Of a stretch of 64,000 nt of DNA, positions 10,789 through 18,937 are shown in pieces. How positions within the stretch are numbered: position 1 is the stretch's first letter; each line of letters starts with the position of its first letter. The position numbers and the translations under genes were made by a program. The notes beneath the pieces are model-generated. The model did no database searches and had not been told where the DNA came from. It saw only the letters and a program-made list of their open reading frames with translations. The stretch comes from Craterilacuibacter sinensis (GTDB lineage Bacteria > Pseudomonadota > Gammaproteobacteria > Burkholderiales > Chromobacteriaceae), in the NCBI RefSeq assembly GCF_009831765.1, contig NZ_WSSB01000004.1, positions 193,274 to 257,273 of the forward strand, in the 5' to 3' direction.

Positions 10789-11736
10789 ATGCGCATCCTG
10801 TTTATTGCCGACCCGCTCGAGAGCTTCAAGATCTACAAGGATTCCACCTTTGCCATGATGGAAGAGGCGGCCAGCCGTGGCCATGCCTTGTCTTTTGCCG
10901 AGCCCGGCGATATTTCGCTGGAAGGCGGGCGCTTGCTGGTCGATGCCTGCAATCTCACGCTTACGGGAGACAAGGCTGACTGGTACCGTTGTGACAATAA
11001 GCTGCGCCAGCCGCTGGCGGCTTTCAATGCGGTGGTGATGCGCAAGGACCCGCCGTTTGACCTAGAGTATCTCTATACCACCCAGCTGTTTTCGCTGGCG
11101 GAAAAAGAGGGGGTGAAGGTTTTCAATAGCGGGCAGGCGCTGCGCGACTTCAACGAGAAGCTGGCCATCCTGAATTTCCCCGAGCTGATCGCACCGACCC
11201 TGGTCAGCTGCGATATGGCACGGCTAAAGGCTTTTGTGCGCCTGCAGCAGGATGCCATCCTCAAGCCGCTGGACGGCATGGGCGGCAGCAGCATCTTCCG
11301 CGTGACGCCGGACGATCCCAACCTGAATGTGATTCTGGAAAGCATCACCCATGAGGGCGCACGCACGGTGATGGCGCAGCGCTATATTCCCGAGATTCGC
11401 GATGGCGACAAGCGCATTCTGGTCATCGACGGCGTGCCGGTCGATTACGCGCTGGCGCGTATTCCGCAAGGCGGCGAGACGCGCGGCAATCTGGCCGCCG
11501 GCGGCCGCGGCGAGGCACGGCCATTATCGGCACGCGACCGCGAAATTGCCGCCGCCGTTGCGCCCGAGCTTAAGCGCCGCGGTATCTTGCTGGCCGGCCT
11601 GGATGTGATCGGCAGCTATCTGACCGAAGTCAATGTCACCAGCCCGACCTGTTTCCGCGAAATCATGGACCAGACCGGGCTGAATGTGGCCGGCCTGTTT
11701 ATCGACGCGCTGGAGCGCGCCGTCGGGACGGCATGA
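10789..11736 (+). CDS. gshB: glutathione synthetase (GshB)
   Basis: ATP-grasp ligase that adds glycine to gamma-glutamylcysteine. The 315-residue product shows [20 protein letters not shown] at the N-terminus, [12 protein letters not shown], the ATP-grasp lysine segment [14 protein letters not shown], and the C-terminal [11 protein letters not shown]. The ATG at 10789 has GGAG seven bases upstream and begins at the conserved family start; an upstream TTG at 10774 is less likely. Its end overlaps apbE by four bases (ATGA), so the two are probably translationally coupled. Confidence 0.96.
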   Translation: MRILFIADPLESFKIYKDSTFAMMEEAASRGHALSFAEPGDISLEGGRLLVDACNLTLTGDKADWYRCDNKLRQPLAAFNAVVMRKDPPFDLEYLYTTQLFSLAEKEGVKVFNSGQALRDFNEKLAILNFPELIAPTLVSCDMARLKAFVRLQQDAILKPLDGMGGSSIFRVTPDDPNLNVILESITHEGARTVMAQRYIPEIRDGDKRILVIDGVPVDYALARIPQGGETRGNLAAGGRGEARPLSARDREIAAAVAPELKRRGILLAGLDVIGSYLTEVNVTSPTCFREIMDQTGLNVAGLFIDALERAVGTA

Positions 11737-12767
11737 GGCGCGTTCTGCTGCCGCTGTTGCTGATGCTGGCGGCGTGCAGCCGCGAGGCCGCACCTTACCG
11801 GCAGGAAAGCTATGTGTTCGGCACCCGGGTCGAGATCAGCGTCGCGGGTCTGCCTGAAGCAGAGGCGCAGCAGGCGACGGCCAAAGTGCTGGCCGATCTG
11901 GATGCGCTGAATGGCAGGCTGCATGCCTGGCAAGCCGGCAGCGAAGTGACGGCGCTCAATGCCGCATTTGCGTCCGGCAAAGCGGCGCCGGTGGCGCCGG
12001 ATCTCAAGGCTTTGCTACAGCGCTCGCAGCAGCTGGAGGCGGCATCCGATGGCCTGTTTTCGCCAGCCATCGGTCGCCTGGTTGCATTGTGGGGCTTTCA
12101 CGCCGACCGCTATGCGCCGGTTTCTCCTGATCCTGTGCGCCTGCGTGCGCTGGTGCAAGCGAGGCCTGCGCTGTCTGATCTGGTGTTTTCCGGCTTGCAG
12201 CTCACGAGCAATAATCCTGTCGTGGCGCTGGATCTGGGCGGTGCGGCCAAGGGCTGGGCGCTGGACAGGGCTTATGCCAGCCTGAAAGCGTCAGGCGTGC
12301 ACTCGGCGCTGATCAATATCGGCGGCAATGTGATGGCGCTGGGTGCAAAAACCGATGGTCAGCCCTGGCGTGTCGGCATCCGCCACCCGCGCAAGAACGA
12401 AGCGCTGGCCATGGTCGAACTGCGGGACGGCGAAGCCATCGGCACCTCGGGCGACTATCAGCGCTATTTCGAATTGAACGGCAAGCGCCACTGCCATCTG
12501 GTCGACCCGCGCGACGGCAATACCGATTGCCATCTGCAGGCGGCCACGGTCATCGCGCCGGCGGGCAAGGATGCCGGGCTGCTGTCTGATGTAGCGAGCA
12601 AACCCTTGTACCTGGCAGGTCCTGCATCGGCCACGCACTACGCCAGACGCATGGGGGTTCGTGATATCCTGCTGATCGATGGCGCAGGGCAGGTGTGGAT
12701 CAGTCCTGCGCTGAATCAACGCATACACTGGCTTGCCAAGCCGCAACAGATCACCTTGCTGGAATAA
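11733..12767 (+). CDS. apbE: FAD:protein FMN transferase (ApbE lipoprotein)
   Basis: A 344-residue ApbE protein that covalently attaches FMN from FAD to Thr residues of partner proteins such as NqrB/C or RnfD/G in the envelope. It starts with a lipoprotein signal ([11 protein letters not shown], lipobox LAAC near residue 13). Domain signatures include [28 protein letters not shown] and the later [20 protein letters not shown]. It overlaps the gshB stop by four bases and is followed two bases later by dgkA. No Nqr or Rnf genes are in the window, so its flavoprotein clients lie elsewhere. Confidence 0.94.
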   Translation: MRRVLLPLLLMLAACSREAAPYRQESYVFGTRVEISVAGLPEAEAQQATAKVLADLDALNGRLHAWQAGSEVTALNAAFASGKAAPVAPDLKALLQRSQQLEAASDGLFSPAIGRLVALWGFHADRYAPVSPDPVRLRALVQARPALSDLVFSGLQLTSNNPVVALDLGGAAKGWALDRAYASLKASGVHSALINIGGNVMALGAKTDGQPWRVGIRHPRKNEALAMVELRDGEAIGTSGDYQRYFELNGKRHCHLVDPRDGNTDCHLQAATVIAPAGKDAGLLSDVASKPLYLAGPASATHYARRMGVRDILLIDGAGQVWISPALNQRIHWLAKPQQITLLE

Positions 12768-12769
12768 GC

Positions 12770-13150
12770 ATGAAATCCCTGGAAACCAGCCCGTACAAGG
12801 GCAAGACCGGCTTGCGCCGCCTGTTTAATGCCTTCGGCTACTCGATGGCCGGCTTCAAGGCCGCCTTCGTGCATGAAGATGCGTTTCGCCAGCTGACCCT
12901 GCTGGCGCTGGTGCTGGTGCCAACCGCCTGCCTGCTGGAGGTGAGCACGGTCGAGCGGGTGCTGCTGATTGCCGCCACGCTGGCGACACTGATTATCGAG
13001 CTGTTCAATTCGGCGATCGAGGCGGCGGTGGATCACACCTCGCTCGAGCGCCACCCCCTCGCCAAGCGCGCCAAGGATATGGGCAGTGCCGCCCAGTTTC
13101 TCGGGCTGTGCAACCTGGCTGTCGTCTGGGGCCTGATCCTGCTGACCTGA
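12770..13150 (+). CDS. dgkA: diacylglycerol kinase (DgkA)
   Basis: A 126-residue, three-helix inner-membrane kinase that recycles diacylglycerol to phosphatidate. Seen are the amphipathic N-terminus with RLFNAFGYSMAGFKAAFVHEDAFRQ (split around residue 17-40), hydrophobic helices, and the signature ELFNSAIEAAVDHTSLE with the catalytic glutamate. The ATG at 12770 follows apbE by two bases and gives the usual family length. It is the last gene of the gshA-gshB-apbE-dgkA run. Confidence 0.95.
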   Translation: MKSLETSPYKGKTGLRRLFNAFGYSMAGFKAAFVHEDAFRQLTLLALVLVPTACLLEVSTVERVLLIAATLATLIIELFNSAIEAAVDHTSLERHPLAKRAKDMGSAAQFLGLCNLAVVWGLILLT

Positions 13151-13210
13151 CGCTTGTCAATCACATGGCATGGCCGTAGCCTAGGCCGATGTTCAAAGCG
13201 AAAGCCTGCT

Positions 13211-14053
13211 ATGTATACCACCTTGATTTCGGCCAGCGATCTGGCCGCCCTGCCTGCTGACTCCACCGTCGTGCTCGATTGCCGTTTCCAGCTGGGCGAT
13301 CCCGCTTATGGCGAGCGCGCCTATCTGGCCGGGCATTTGCCCGGCGCACACTATCTGCATCTCGACACCGACCTGTCCGGCAGCAAAAGCGGGCGCAATG
13401 GCCGCCACCCGCTGCCGGATAGCCATCTGCTTGCGCAAAAACTGGGTTTGATGGGCATAGGGGCAGATACCCAAGTCGTCGTTTACGATGACGCCGGCGG
13501 CATGTTCGCCGCGCGCGCGTGGTTTTTGCTGCGCATGCTGGGGCATCGCGCGGTGGCCGTACTCGATGGCGGCGTGGCTGCCTGGCTGCGTGTCGGTGGC
13601 GTGCTCACTCGCGCCCTGCCGCCGGCGACACCGTGCTCGTTCCTGCCATCCCCTGCCTTGACGCAAGTGGTGGACGCCGCTGCCGTGCTGGCCAATCTGG
13701 CGGCACCTGTTTTTGCCGTAGTCGATGCGCGCAGTCCCGAGCGCTTTCGCGGCGAAGGCGAGACACTGGACCCGGTGGGCGGCCATATTCCCGCCGCGCT
13801 TAACCGTTTCTTTCAGGCCAATCTGGGCGCGGACGGCTGCTTCAAGCCGGTGGCGGAACTGGCCGCAGAATGGCAGGCCTTGCTTGGCGGGCGCCCGGCG
13901 GGCGAGGTGGTACACCAGTGCGGTAGCGGGGTCACCGCCTGCGTCAATCTGCTGGCGATGGAGCATGCCGGCCTCGTTGGCAGCCGGCTTTATCCCGGCT
14001 CCTGGAGCGAATGGTGTAGCGATCCTGCGCGCCCGGTGAGTGCGGGCGGCTAA
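13211..14053 (+). CDS. sseA: 3-mercaptopyruvate sulfurtransferase (SseA-like)
   Basis: A 280-residue two-domain rhodanese. The N-terminal domain carries VVLDCRFQLGDPAYGERAYL and HLPGAHYLHLDTDLSG; the C-terminal domain has the active-site loop CGSGVTACVN (Cys around residue 237), which fits mercaptopyruvate sulfurtransferases rather than thiosulfate sulfurtransferases (typically CRKGVT). The second domain also has VVDARSPERFRGEGE. The ATG at 13211 starts the conserved region; upstream in-frame starts are not supported. It is probably transcribed separately, 60 bases after dgkA. Confidence 0.92.
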   Translation: MYTTLISASDLAALPADSTVVLDCRFQLGDPAYGERAYLAGHLPGAHYLHLDTDLSGSKSGRNGRHPLPDSHLLAQKLGLMGIGADTQVVVYDDAGGMFAARAWFLLRMLGHRAVAVLDGGVAAWLRVGGVLTRALPPATPCSFLPSPALTQVVDAAAVLANLAAPVFAVVDARSPERFRGEGETLDPVGGHIPAALNRFFQANLGADGCFKPVAELAAEWQALLGGRPAGEVVHQCGSGVTACVNLLAMEHAGLVGSRLYPGSWSEWCSDPARPVSAGG

Positions 14054-14142
14054 GTCTCTGACGGTGCCGACTGGCGCTATCGCGCAACACACGCTAAATC
14101 CATAAGGTCGGTGCTGTGTTGGGCGAGATGCCGGGAGGCCAT

Positions 14143-15354
14143 ATGATCAAGCAGGTTCTACGGCAATTATTTGCCGGTTTGCGTGGTGCACCGTTTGCCG
14201 TGCATTACTGGGATGGTGAAATTGCCAGCTATGGTGCGCAGGGGAAAAGTGCTTTTGTCCTGAACTTTACCCGCCCGCCACCGGCCCGCCTGGAGGACCC
14301 GGTGGTGTATCTGGGCGAGTGTTATATGGATGGCGTGCTCGAGATAGAAGGCTCGTGGGATGCGCTGCTGGGAACCATGGTGGCTAGTGAGAACACGCTG
14401 TTCCGGCGCGGTGCCACCCGGGCGCTGGGCTGGATAGGCGAGCGCCTGCAGGCGCGGCGCGAACGCCAGCAAAACAATGTGCGTCGCCATTATGATCTGG
14501 GTAACGATTTTTACCGCCTGTGGCTGGACGAGAGCTGGACCTATTCCTGTGCCTATTTTCGTCACCCTGACGACACGCTGGAGCAGGCGCAGCGTAACAA
14601 GATCGCCTTGAGTCTGGACAAGCTGGCCATTCGCCCCGGCATGCGTGTGCTGGATATAGGCTGCGGCTGGGGCGGGATGGCGCTGGCTGCGGCACAGCGT
14701 GGTGCCCGGGTGCTGGGCATTACCCTGTCGGCCGAGCAGCATGAAGGGGCGCGCGAGCGCATCGCCCGTGCCGGCCTCTCGGATCGGGTCGAAATCCGGC
14801 TGATGGATTATCTTGATCTGGATGGCCGGCGCGAACAGTTTGACCGCATCGTCAGCGTTGGTATGTTCGAGCATGTCGGGCAGGGACACCACGATGATTT
14901 TTTTGCCCGCACATCCAGTATGCTGCAGGGTGGCGGTCTGATGTTGCTGCATACCATTACCGGGCCCGAATCGCGTGAAACCAATCCATGGATAGAAAAA
15001 TACATCTTCCCCGGCGGCCATATTCCTGCACCGGAAACGCTGGTAGCGGCATTACCGGCGCATAGCTTCAAGCTTGTGCATATGGAAAGCCTGCGCCTGC
15101 ACTATGCGCGCACCTTGCAGTGCTGGCTGGCGCGTTATCAAGCGGTATGCAGCGAGGTGGTGTCCATGTTCGACGAGCGCTTTGCACGTATGTGGACGAT
15201 GTATCTGCGCGGCAGTTCGGCCGCCTTTCGCGGCGGCGATCTTGATATCCACCAGATGCTGGTGTCCAAGGGCAATAACAATACGCTGCCGCGCGACTGG
15301 GGCTACCTCTATAACAGTGCAGCGCCGCTATGCTGGGGCGAAGACGGGGATTAG
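14143..15354 (+). CDS. cfa: cyclopropane-fatty-acyl-phospholipid synthase
   Basis: A SAM-dependent enzyme that adds a methylene bridge to unsaturated acyl chains in membrane lipids. The 403-residue product has the SAM-binding motif VLDIGCGWGGMALAAA, the upstream NNVRRHYDLGNDFYRLWLDE, SVGMFEHVGQGHHDDFF, and HTITGPE; all are family signatures. The ATG at 14143 follows GGGAGG closely and is preferred to a GTG at 14116. It ends ten bases before the convergent alpha/beta hydrolase gene. Confidence 0.94.
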   Translation: MIKQVLRQLFAGLRGAPFAVHYWDGEIASYGAQGKSAFVLNFTRPPPARLEDPVVYLGECYMDGVLEIEGSWDALLGTMVASENTLFRRGATRALGWIGERLQARRERQQNNVRRHYDLGNDFYRLWLDESWTYSCAYFRHPDDTLEQAQRNKIALSLDKLAIRPGMRVLDIGCGWGGMALAAAQRGARVLGITLSAEQHEGARERIARAGLSDRVEIRLMDYLDLDGRREQFDRIVSVGMFEHVGQGHHDDFFARTSSMLQGGGLMLLHTITGPESRETNPWIEKYIFPGGHIPAPETLVAALPAHSFKLVHMESLRLHYARTLQCWLARYQAVCSEVVSMFDERFARMWTMYLRGSSAAFRGGDLDIHQMLVSKGNNNTLPRDWGYLYNSAAPLCWGEDGD

Positions 15355-15364
15355 CGGGCGGCGC

Positions 15365-15970
15365 CTAGCCCAGCATCAGTTGCTGCAATAGTTTCTGTCC
15401 TGCTTGCCACGCGCCCAGTCCTGCCGTATCCCCCAGATGGCCACTGTCGCCAGCATCGATCAGTTGCGCACCCCACGCCTGCGCCATCATGGCGGCGCTG
15501 TCGTAGGGGCAGAACGGGTCGCTACGGCTGGCCACAAGAATGGCGGGGCAGGGCAGGGTTTGCAGCCAGGGCGCCGCAAAGCCGGTAAATGCCGGCAGCT
15601 GTGCGTCGGCTGGCAGTACGCCGGCGGCACTTGCGATCGCCGGGGCAATCGGTAGCGCTGGCGGGGCAACCAGCAGCAGGCCTTTGAGCTGACGGCGTTC
15701 GGCCAGCGAGCGCGATAGCAGCCAGGCGACGGCATTGTGGCAACCCAGGCTATGCGCGGCCATCACCACCTGCCCCGGGCAGCTGGCAAGGGTGGTGGTG
15801 AGCGCCGCCAGCCAAGATTCGCGTTCGGGCTGCAGCCAGTCAGGCATTTCGGCGCGCCAGGCAAGCGGGTAGCTTTTTTCCCAGTATGTCTGCCAGTGGC
15901 GCTCGCCCGAGCCGCCCCAGCCTGGGACGGTGACGAGATAAACGTCGTCGTCTTCGATAAAGCTCATCAT
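15365..15970 (-). CDS. RBBP9/YdeN-family serine hydrolase
   Basis: A 201-residue alpha/beta hydrolase. The N-terminal VPGWGGSGERHWQTYWE is diagnostic of the RBBP9/YdeN family; the nucleophile elbow is AHSLGCHNA (Ser near residue 78), with the acid in SRSDPFCPY and the catalytic histidine in DSGHLGD. Substrate is unknown. Its ATG overlaps the xthA stop by four bases (ATGA), so it is co-translated with exonuclease III, an association I cannot explain functionally. Confidence 0.85.
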   Translation of the reverse strand: MMSFIEDDDVYLVTVPGWGGSGERHWQTYWEKSYPLAWRAEMPDWLQPERESWLAALTTTLASCPGQVVMAAHSLGCHNAVAWLLSRSLAERRQLKGLLLVAPPALPIAPAIASAAGVLPADAQLPAFTGFAAPWLQTLPCPAILVASRSDPFCPYDSAAMMAQAWGAQLIDAGDSGHLGDTAGLGAWQAGQKLLQQLMLG

Positions 15971-16743
15971 GTCGGATAGTCGTAGTCGATGATCAGCGGC
16001 GCGTGATCGGAAAATTTCTCGTCCTTATAGACGTGACCATTTTGGGCGCAAGCCATCAGTGCCGGGGTGGCAATCTGGTAGTCGATGCGCCAGCCCACAT
16101 CTTTGGCGTAGGCTTGGCCGCGGTTGCTCCACCAGCTATAGCCGGGCGCCTGTGGATACAGTGTGCGCCATACATCGGCCCAGCCTACCCGCTGGAACAG
16201 ATCGCCTATCCATGCGCGCTCTTCGGGCAGGAAGCCGGAATTCTTCAGATTGCCTTTCCAGTTTTTCAGGTCGATCTCGTTGTGGGCGATATTCCAGTCG
16301 CCACAAATCACCACATCGCGGCCGCTGGCGTACAGGCTTTCCAGGTGGGGCAGGAACACGGCGAGGAAGTCGAATTTAACCTGCTGGCGCTCGTCCGAGC
16401 TGGAGCCGGACGGCAAGTAGAGCGAGATCACCGAGAGCTGGCCGAAGTCCAGTTGCAGATAGCGGCCTTCGCGGTCTATCCAGTCTATGCCTAGGCCCTC
16501 GATAACGGCATCGGGTGTGTGCCGGGTATAGATGCCGACGCCGCTATAGCCCTTTTTCTCCGCGTAGTGGAAATAGCCCTGCATGCCGTCGGTGGCTTGC
16601 ATGCGTGCCGACAAATCGGCGGCTTGAGCCTTGAGCTCCTGTACGCAGACAAAGTCGGCTTCCAGCTTGGCCATCCAGTCGAAAAAGCCTTTTTTATCCG
16701 CCGAGCGGATGCCGTTAAGGTTGGCGGAAACGATTCGAAGCAA
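15967..16743 (-). CDS. xthA: exodeoxyribonuclease III (XthA-type)
   Basis: A Mg2+-dependent AP endonuclease and 3'-5' exonuclease of base excision repair. The 258-residue product shows [19 protein letters not shown] with the metal-binding glutamate, [11 protein letters not shown], the catalytic [13 protein letters not shown], and the terminal [11 protein letters not shown]. The most likely start is a TTG at 16743 with GGAGAA just upstream, beginning [11 protein letters not shown]; the next upstream start at 16773 lacks family similarity. It is upstream of the hydrolase gene and divergent from pyrE. Confidence 0.93.
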   Translation of the reverse strand: MLRIVSANLNGIRSADKKGFFDWMAKLEADFVCVQELKAQAADLSARMQATDGMQGYFHYAEKKGYSGVGIYTRHTPDAVIEGLGIDWIDREGRYLQLDFGQLSVISLYLPSGSSSDERQQVKFDFLAVFLPHLESLYASGRDVVICGDWNIAHNEIDLKNWKGNLKNSGFLPEERAWIGDLFQRVGWADVWRTLYPQAPGYSWWSNRGQAYAKDVGWRIDYQIATPALMACAQNGHVYKDEKFSDHAPLIIDYDYPT

Positions 16744-16817
16744 GCGGTTCTCCCGTGTTATCCTTGCCGGCAAATTTTTTGGCCGTACAAGGCTGTGTCC
16801 AGTTTGAGGGGTGGGTT

Positions 16818-17462
16818 ATGAGCGATTTTCGACAGGATTTTATTCGTTTTGCACTCGAAGGCCAGGTGCTGAAGTTTGGTGAGTTCACCACCAAAGCCGG
16901 CCGCAAGTCGCCTTATTTCTTTAATGCCGGCCTGTTCAATGATGGTGCCAGCACGCTGGCACTGTCGCGTTTTTACGCCGATGCGATCCAGGCTAGCGGT
17001 ATCGAGTTCGACATGCTGTTCGGCCCGGCCTACAAGGGCATTATCCTGGCAGCGGCGACCTCGATGGCACTGGCGGAAAAAGGGCGCAATGTGCCATTTG
17101 CCTATAACCGCAAAGAAGCCAAGGACCATGGCGAAGGCGGCGTGCTGGTTGGCGCGCCGCTCAAGGGCAAGGTGCTGATCATCGACGACGTGATCACGGC
17201 CGGCACTTCGGTGCGCGAGTCCATCTCCATGATCCGTGCCGCGGGGGCCGAGCCTGCCGGTGTGGCCATTGCTCTGGACCGCATGGAGCGCGGCACCGGC
17301 GTTTTGTCTGCAGTGCAGGAAGTCGAACAGCAGTATGGCTTGCCGGTTGTCGCCATCGCCAACCTGGGCGATCTGATGACCTTTATCGAAGGCAGCGACG
17401 AACTCGCCCGCTATCTGGAGGCGGTCAAGGCCTATCGCGCCAGCTACGGCGTCGACGCCTGA
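16818..17462 (+). CDS. pyrE: orotate phosphoribosyltransferase (PyrE)
   Basis: Converts orotate and PRPP to OMP in pyrimidine synthesis. The 214-residue protein has [17 protein letters not shown] at residues 20-36, [10 protein letters not shown], the flexible loop [13 protein letters not shown], and the PRPP-binding motif [13 protein letters not shown], in the expected order and length. The ATG at 16818 is chosen because it begins the conserved [13 protein letters not shown] segment. It ends at a terminator and faces a small coiled-coil gene. Confidence 0.97.
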   Translation: MSDFRQDFIRFALEGQVLKFGEFTTKAGRKSPYFFNAGLFNDGASTLALSRFYADAIQASGIEFDMLFGPAYKGIILAAATSMALAEKGRNVPFAYNRKEAKDHGEGGVLVGAPLKGKVLIIDDVITAGTSVRESISMIRAAGAEPAGVAIALDRMERGTGVLSAVQEVEQQYGLPVVAIANLGDLMTFIEGSDELARYLEAVKAYRASYGVDA

Positions 17463-17470
17463 TGCGGCAG

Positions 17471-17504
17471 GGAAGCCGGCCTTACTGGGCGGCTTCCTTG
17501 TTTT
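17471..17504. terminator. terminator after pyrE
   Basis: GGAAGCCG (17471-17478) pairs with CGGCTTCC (17490-17497), followed by TTGTTTTG. The right part overlaps the last codons of the convergent gene that ends at 17482. Confidence 0.65.
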
Positions 17505-17802
17505 GCCAGGCTTGCTGCAACTGGCTGGTGGCATGGCTCATGGCCTCTTCTGCCGCCGTGAGCGTGCTTTGGGCGCTGGCTAGTTCGGCGCTGGCGTCGG
17601 CGAGTGCATTTTGCGCGTCGGCCAGACGTTGTTCGGCCAGTGTGTGCTTGCTCTTGCTGGCTTGCATGCGCAACTGGCTGTTCTTCAGATTGCCATCGGC
17701 GCTCTGGTAGGCCATTTGTGCGGACAGCAGGTTTTCATTGACGCCGGCAAAGCACGTTGTGGCAAAGCCTGCGAGCAGTAAGGCGAGTAATTTCTGGCGC
17801 AT
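17482..17802 (-). CDS. small exported coiled-coil protein, function unknown
   Basis: A 106-residue protein with a signal peptide (KLLALLLAGFATTCFA, cleavage about residue 19) and an Ala/Gln/Ser/Glu-rich remainder with strong helical, coiled-coil character (LADAQNALADASAELASAQS). It has no Cys in the mature part and no membrane anchor. It resembles short periplasmic Lpp- or YbgF-like coiled coils in composition, but I do not recognise the family. It stands alone between pyrE and the tRNA array and shares a terminator region with pyrE. Confidence 0.65.
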   Translation of the reverse strand: MRQKLLALLLAGFATTCFAGVNENLLSAQMAYQSADGNLKNSQLRMQASKSKHTLAEQRLADAQNALADASAELASAQSTLTAAEEAMSHATSQLQQAWQNKEAAQ

Positions 17803-17876
17803 GATGGATCCCGTCCTGATTATTTAGGCTGATTATCGCAGACAGTGGGGGCGGGCAGCCAGCTGGAATGAATATG

Positions 17877-17914
17877 AAAAATCCCCTGACAGTATGAGCC
17901 GTCAGGGGATTTTT
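17877..17914. terminator. strong bidirectional terminator downstream of the tRNA-Lys array
   Basis: A perfect 14-bp stem, AAAAATCCCCTGAC (17877-17890) with GTCAGGGGATTTTT (17901-17914), and a 10-base loop. On the minus strand it ends in a T5 run and lies 23 bases past the last tRNA of the array, so it is the probable end of the tRNA transcript. Confidence 0.9.
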
Positions 17915-17936
17915 CTGCCGCGGTAGCGGCGTGTAC

Positions 17937-18012
17937 TGGTGGGTCGTGCGGGATTCGAACCTGCGACAAACGGATTAAAAGTCCGCTGCTCTACCAACTG
18001 AGCTAACGACCC
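17937..18012 (-). tRNA. tRNA-Lys(UUU), copy 1 (last transcribed)
   Basis: A 76-base cloverleaf with the acceptor GGGTCGT/ACGACCC, an anticodon loop CTTTTAA giving UUU, and an encoded CCA end. D-loop and T-loop match the majority copies. A 75-base spacer separates it from copy 2, much longer than the other spacers, suggesting this is the older, original end of the array. Confidence 0.95.
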
Positions 18013-18087
18013 GGCAAACCGGGTTACATCAATAGTAGATGTAATAAAGACTGCGAGCCGAATCATCAGGCTTGCAGTCTGAAATTC

Positions 18088-18163
18088 TGGTGGGTCGTGC
18101 GGGATTCGAACCTGCGACAAACGGATTAAAAGTCCGCTGCTCTCCCAACTGAGCTAACGACCC
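18088..18163 (-). tRNA. tRNA-Lys(UUU), copy 2
   Basis: 76 bases, anticodon UUU, encoded CCA. The D-loop reads GTTGGGAGAGC where most copies have GTTGGTAGAGC, a T-to-G change. Acceptor and anticodon stems are intact. Confidence 0.93.
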
Positions 18164-18182
18164 CAAGACAAGCTTGGGTTTT

Positions 18183-18258
18183 TGGTGGGTCGTGCGGGCT
18201 TCGAACCTGCGACAAACGGATTAAAAGTCCGCTGCTCTCCCAACTGAGCTAACGACCC
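18183..18258 (-). tRNA. tRNA-Lys(UUU), copy 3
   Basis: 76 bases, anticodon UUU, encoded CCA. It shares the D-loop T-to-G change of copy 2 and has a T-loop change (TTCGAAG for TTCGAAT) shared with copy 4. This pattern of shared variants shows stepwise duplication. Confidence 0.92.
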
Positions 18259-18277
18259 CAAGACAAGCTTGGGTTTT

Positions 18278-18353
18278 TGGTGGGTCGTGCGGGCTTCGAA
18301 CCTGCGACAAACGGATTAAAAGTCCGCTGCTCTACCAACTGAGCTAACGACCC
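18278..18353 (-). tRNA. tRNA-Lys(UUU), copy 4
   Basis: 76 bases, anticodon UUU, encoded CCA. It carries the T-loop change TTCGAAG but has the majority D-loop. The spacer to copy 5 is the 19-base type. Confidence 0.93.
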
Positions 18354-18372
18354 CAAGACAAGCTTGGGTTTT

Positions 18373-18448
18373 TGGTGGGTCGTGCGGGATTCGAACCTGC
18401 GACAAACGGAGTAAAAGTCCGCTGCTCTACCAACTGAGCTAACGACCC
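18373..18448 (-). tRNA. tRNA-Lys(UUU), copy 5, A38C variant
   Basis: 76 bases with encoded CCA. The anticodon loop is CTTTTAC instead of CTTTTAA, an A-to-C change at position 38, so the anticodon stays UUU. It stands at the boundary between the two spacer families: 19-base spacer on one side, 26-base spacer on the other. Confidence 0.9.
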
Positions 18449-18474
18449 CCAATAAACGCCGGGGTCTGATTTTT

Positions 18475-18550
18475 TGGTGCGTCGTGCGGGATTCGAACCT
18501 GCGACAAACGGAGTAAAAGTCCGCTGCTCTACCAACTGAGCTAACGACCC
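18475..18550 (-). tRNA. tRNA-Lys(UUU), copy 6, acceptor-stem mismatch and A38C
   Basis: 76 bases with encoded CCA. The 3' acceptor strand reads ACGACGC, opposing G2 with G71. It also has the A38C change of copy 5. Two departures from the majority make this a candidate decaying copy, though it may still be processed. Confidence 0.8.
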
Positions 18551-18576
18551 CCAATAAACGCCGGGGTCTGATTTTT

Positions 18577-18652
18577 TGGTGGGGCGTGCGGGATTCGAAC
18601 CTGCGACAAACGGATTAAAAGTCCGCTGCTCTACCAACTGAGCTAACGACCC
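18577..18652 (-). tRNA. tRNA-Lys(UUU), copy 7, acceptor-stem mismatch
   Basis: 76 bases with encoded CCA and the majority anticodon loop. The 3' acceptor strand reads ACGCCCC, opposing T4 with C69. Otherwise identical to the majority sequence. Confidence 0.82.
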
Positions 18653-18678
18653 CCAATAAACGCCGGGGTCTGATTTTT

Positions 18679-18754
18679 TGGTGGGTCGTGCGGGATTCGA
18701 ACCTGCGACAAACGGATTAAAAGTCCGCTGCTCTACCAACTGAGCTAACGACCC
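18679..18754 (-). tRNA. tRNA-Lys(UUU), copy 8 (first transcribed)
   Basis: 76 bases, majority sequence with intact acceptor and anticodon stems and encoded CCA. It is the promoter-proximal copy: the predicted start site lies about 60 bases upstream of its first base. Confidence 0.95.
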
Positions 18755-18820
18755 CCGATAAAACCAGGGTTTCTTTTATGATTTACCGGCTTGCGCCAAT
18801 GCCTCACAAGAGAGAACGAG

Positions 18821-18849
18821 ACTATACCGACAGCGCGCCGTCCAGTCAA
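18821..18849 (-). promoter_or_regulatory. promoter of the tRNA-Lys array
   Basis: Read on the minus strand: -35 TTGACT (18849-18844), a 17-base spacer, and -10 TATAGT (18826-18821), followed by a CTCG discriminator. This is a near-consensus sigma-70 promoter, fitting stable RNA. Transcription would start near 18814 and run through all eight tRNAs. Confidence 0.85.
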
Positions 18850-18937
18850 CCGCTTTCGGACGAATCAGGCTTTTGGCATTCTCATTCATCTGCCGGAACC
18901 GTTGCCCCTTTTGCCTATCCAATGATGTAATGGAGTT

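Larger units (their letters stand above)
17937..18754 (-). repeat. tandem tRNA-Lys array, eight units
   Basis: Copies 2-5 recur every 95 bases with a 19-base spacer in which, together with the tRNA 5' end, CCCAAG and CTTGGG form a hairpin. Copies 5-8 recur every 102 bases with a 26-base spacer that contains GCCGGGGTC. The spacers are nearly identical within each family. The array is a tandem duplication product and an obvious substrate for copy-number change. Confidence 0.9.

Noticed and set aside
18249-18739. Frames with repeated VEQRTFNPFVAGSNPARPT motifs
   Set aside because: These are translations of the tRNA-Lys genes, a common annotation artefact.
17937-18754. CRISPR array
   Set aside because: The units are 76-base tRNAs with full cloverleaves and identical spacers, not short repeats with unique spacers, and no cas genes are near.
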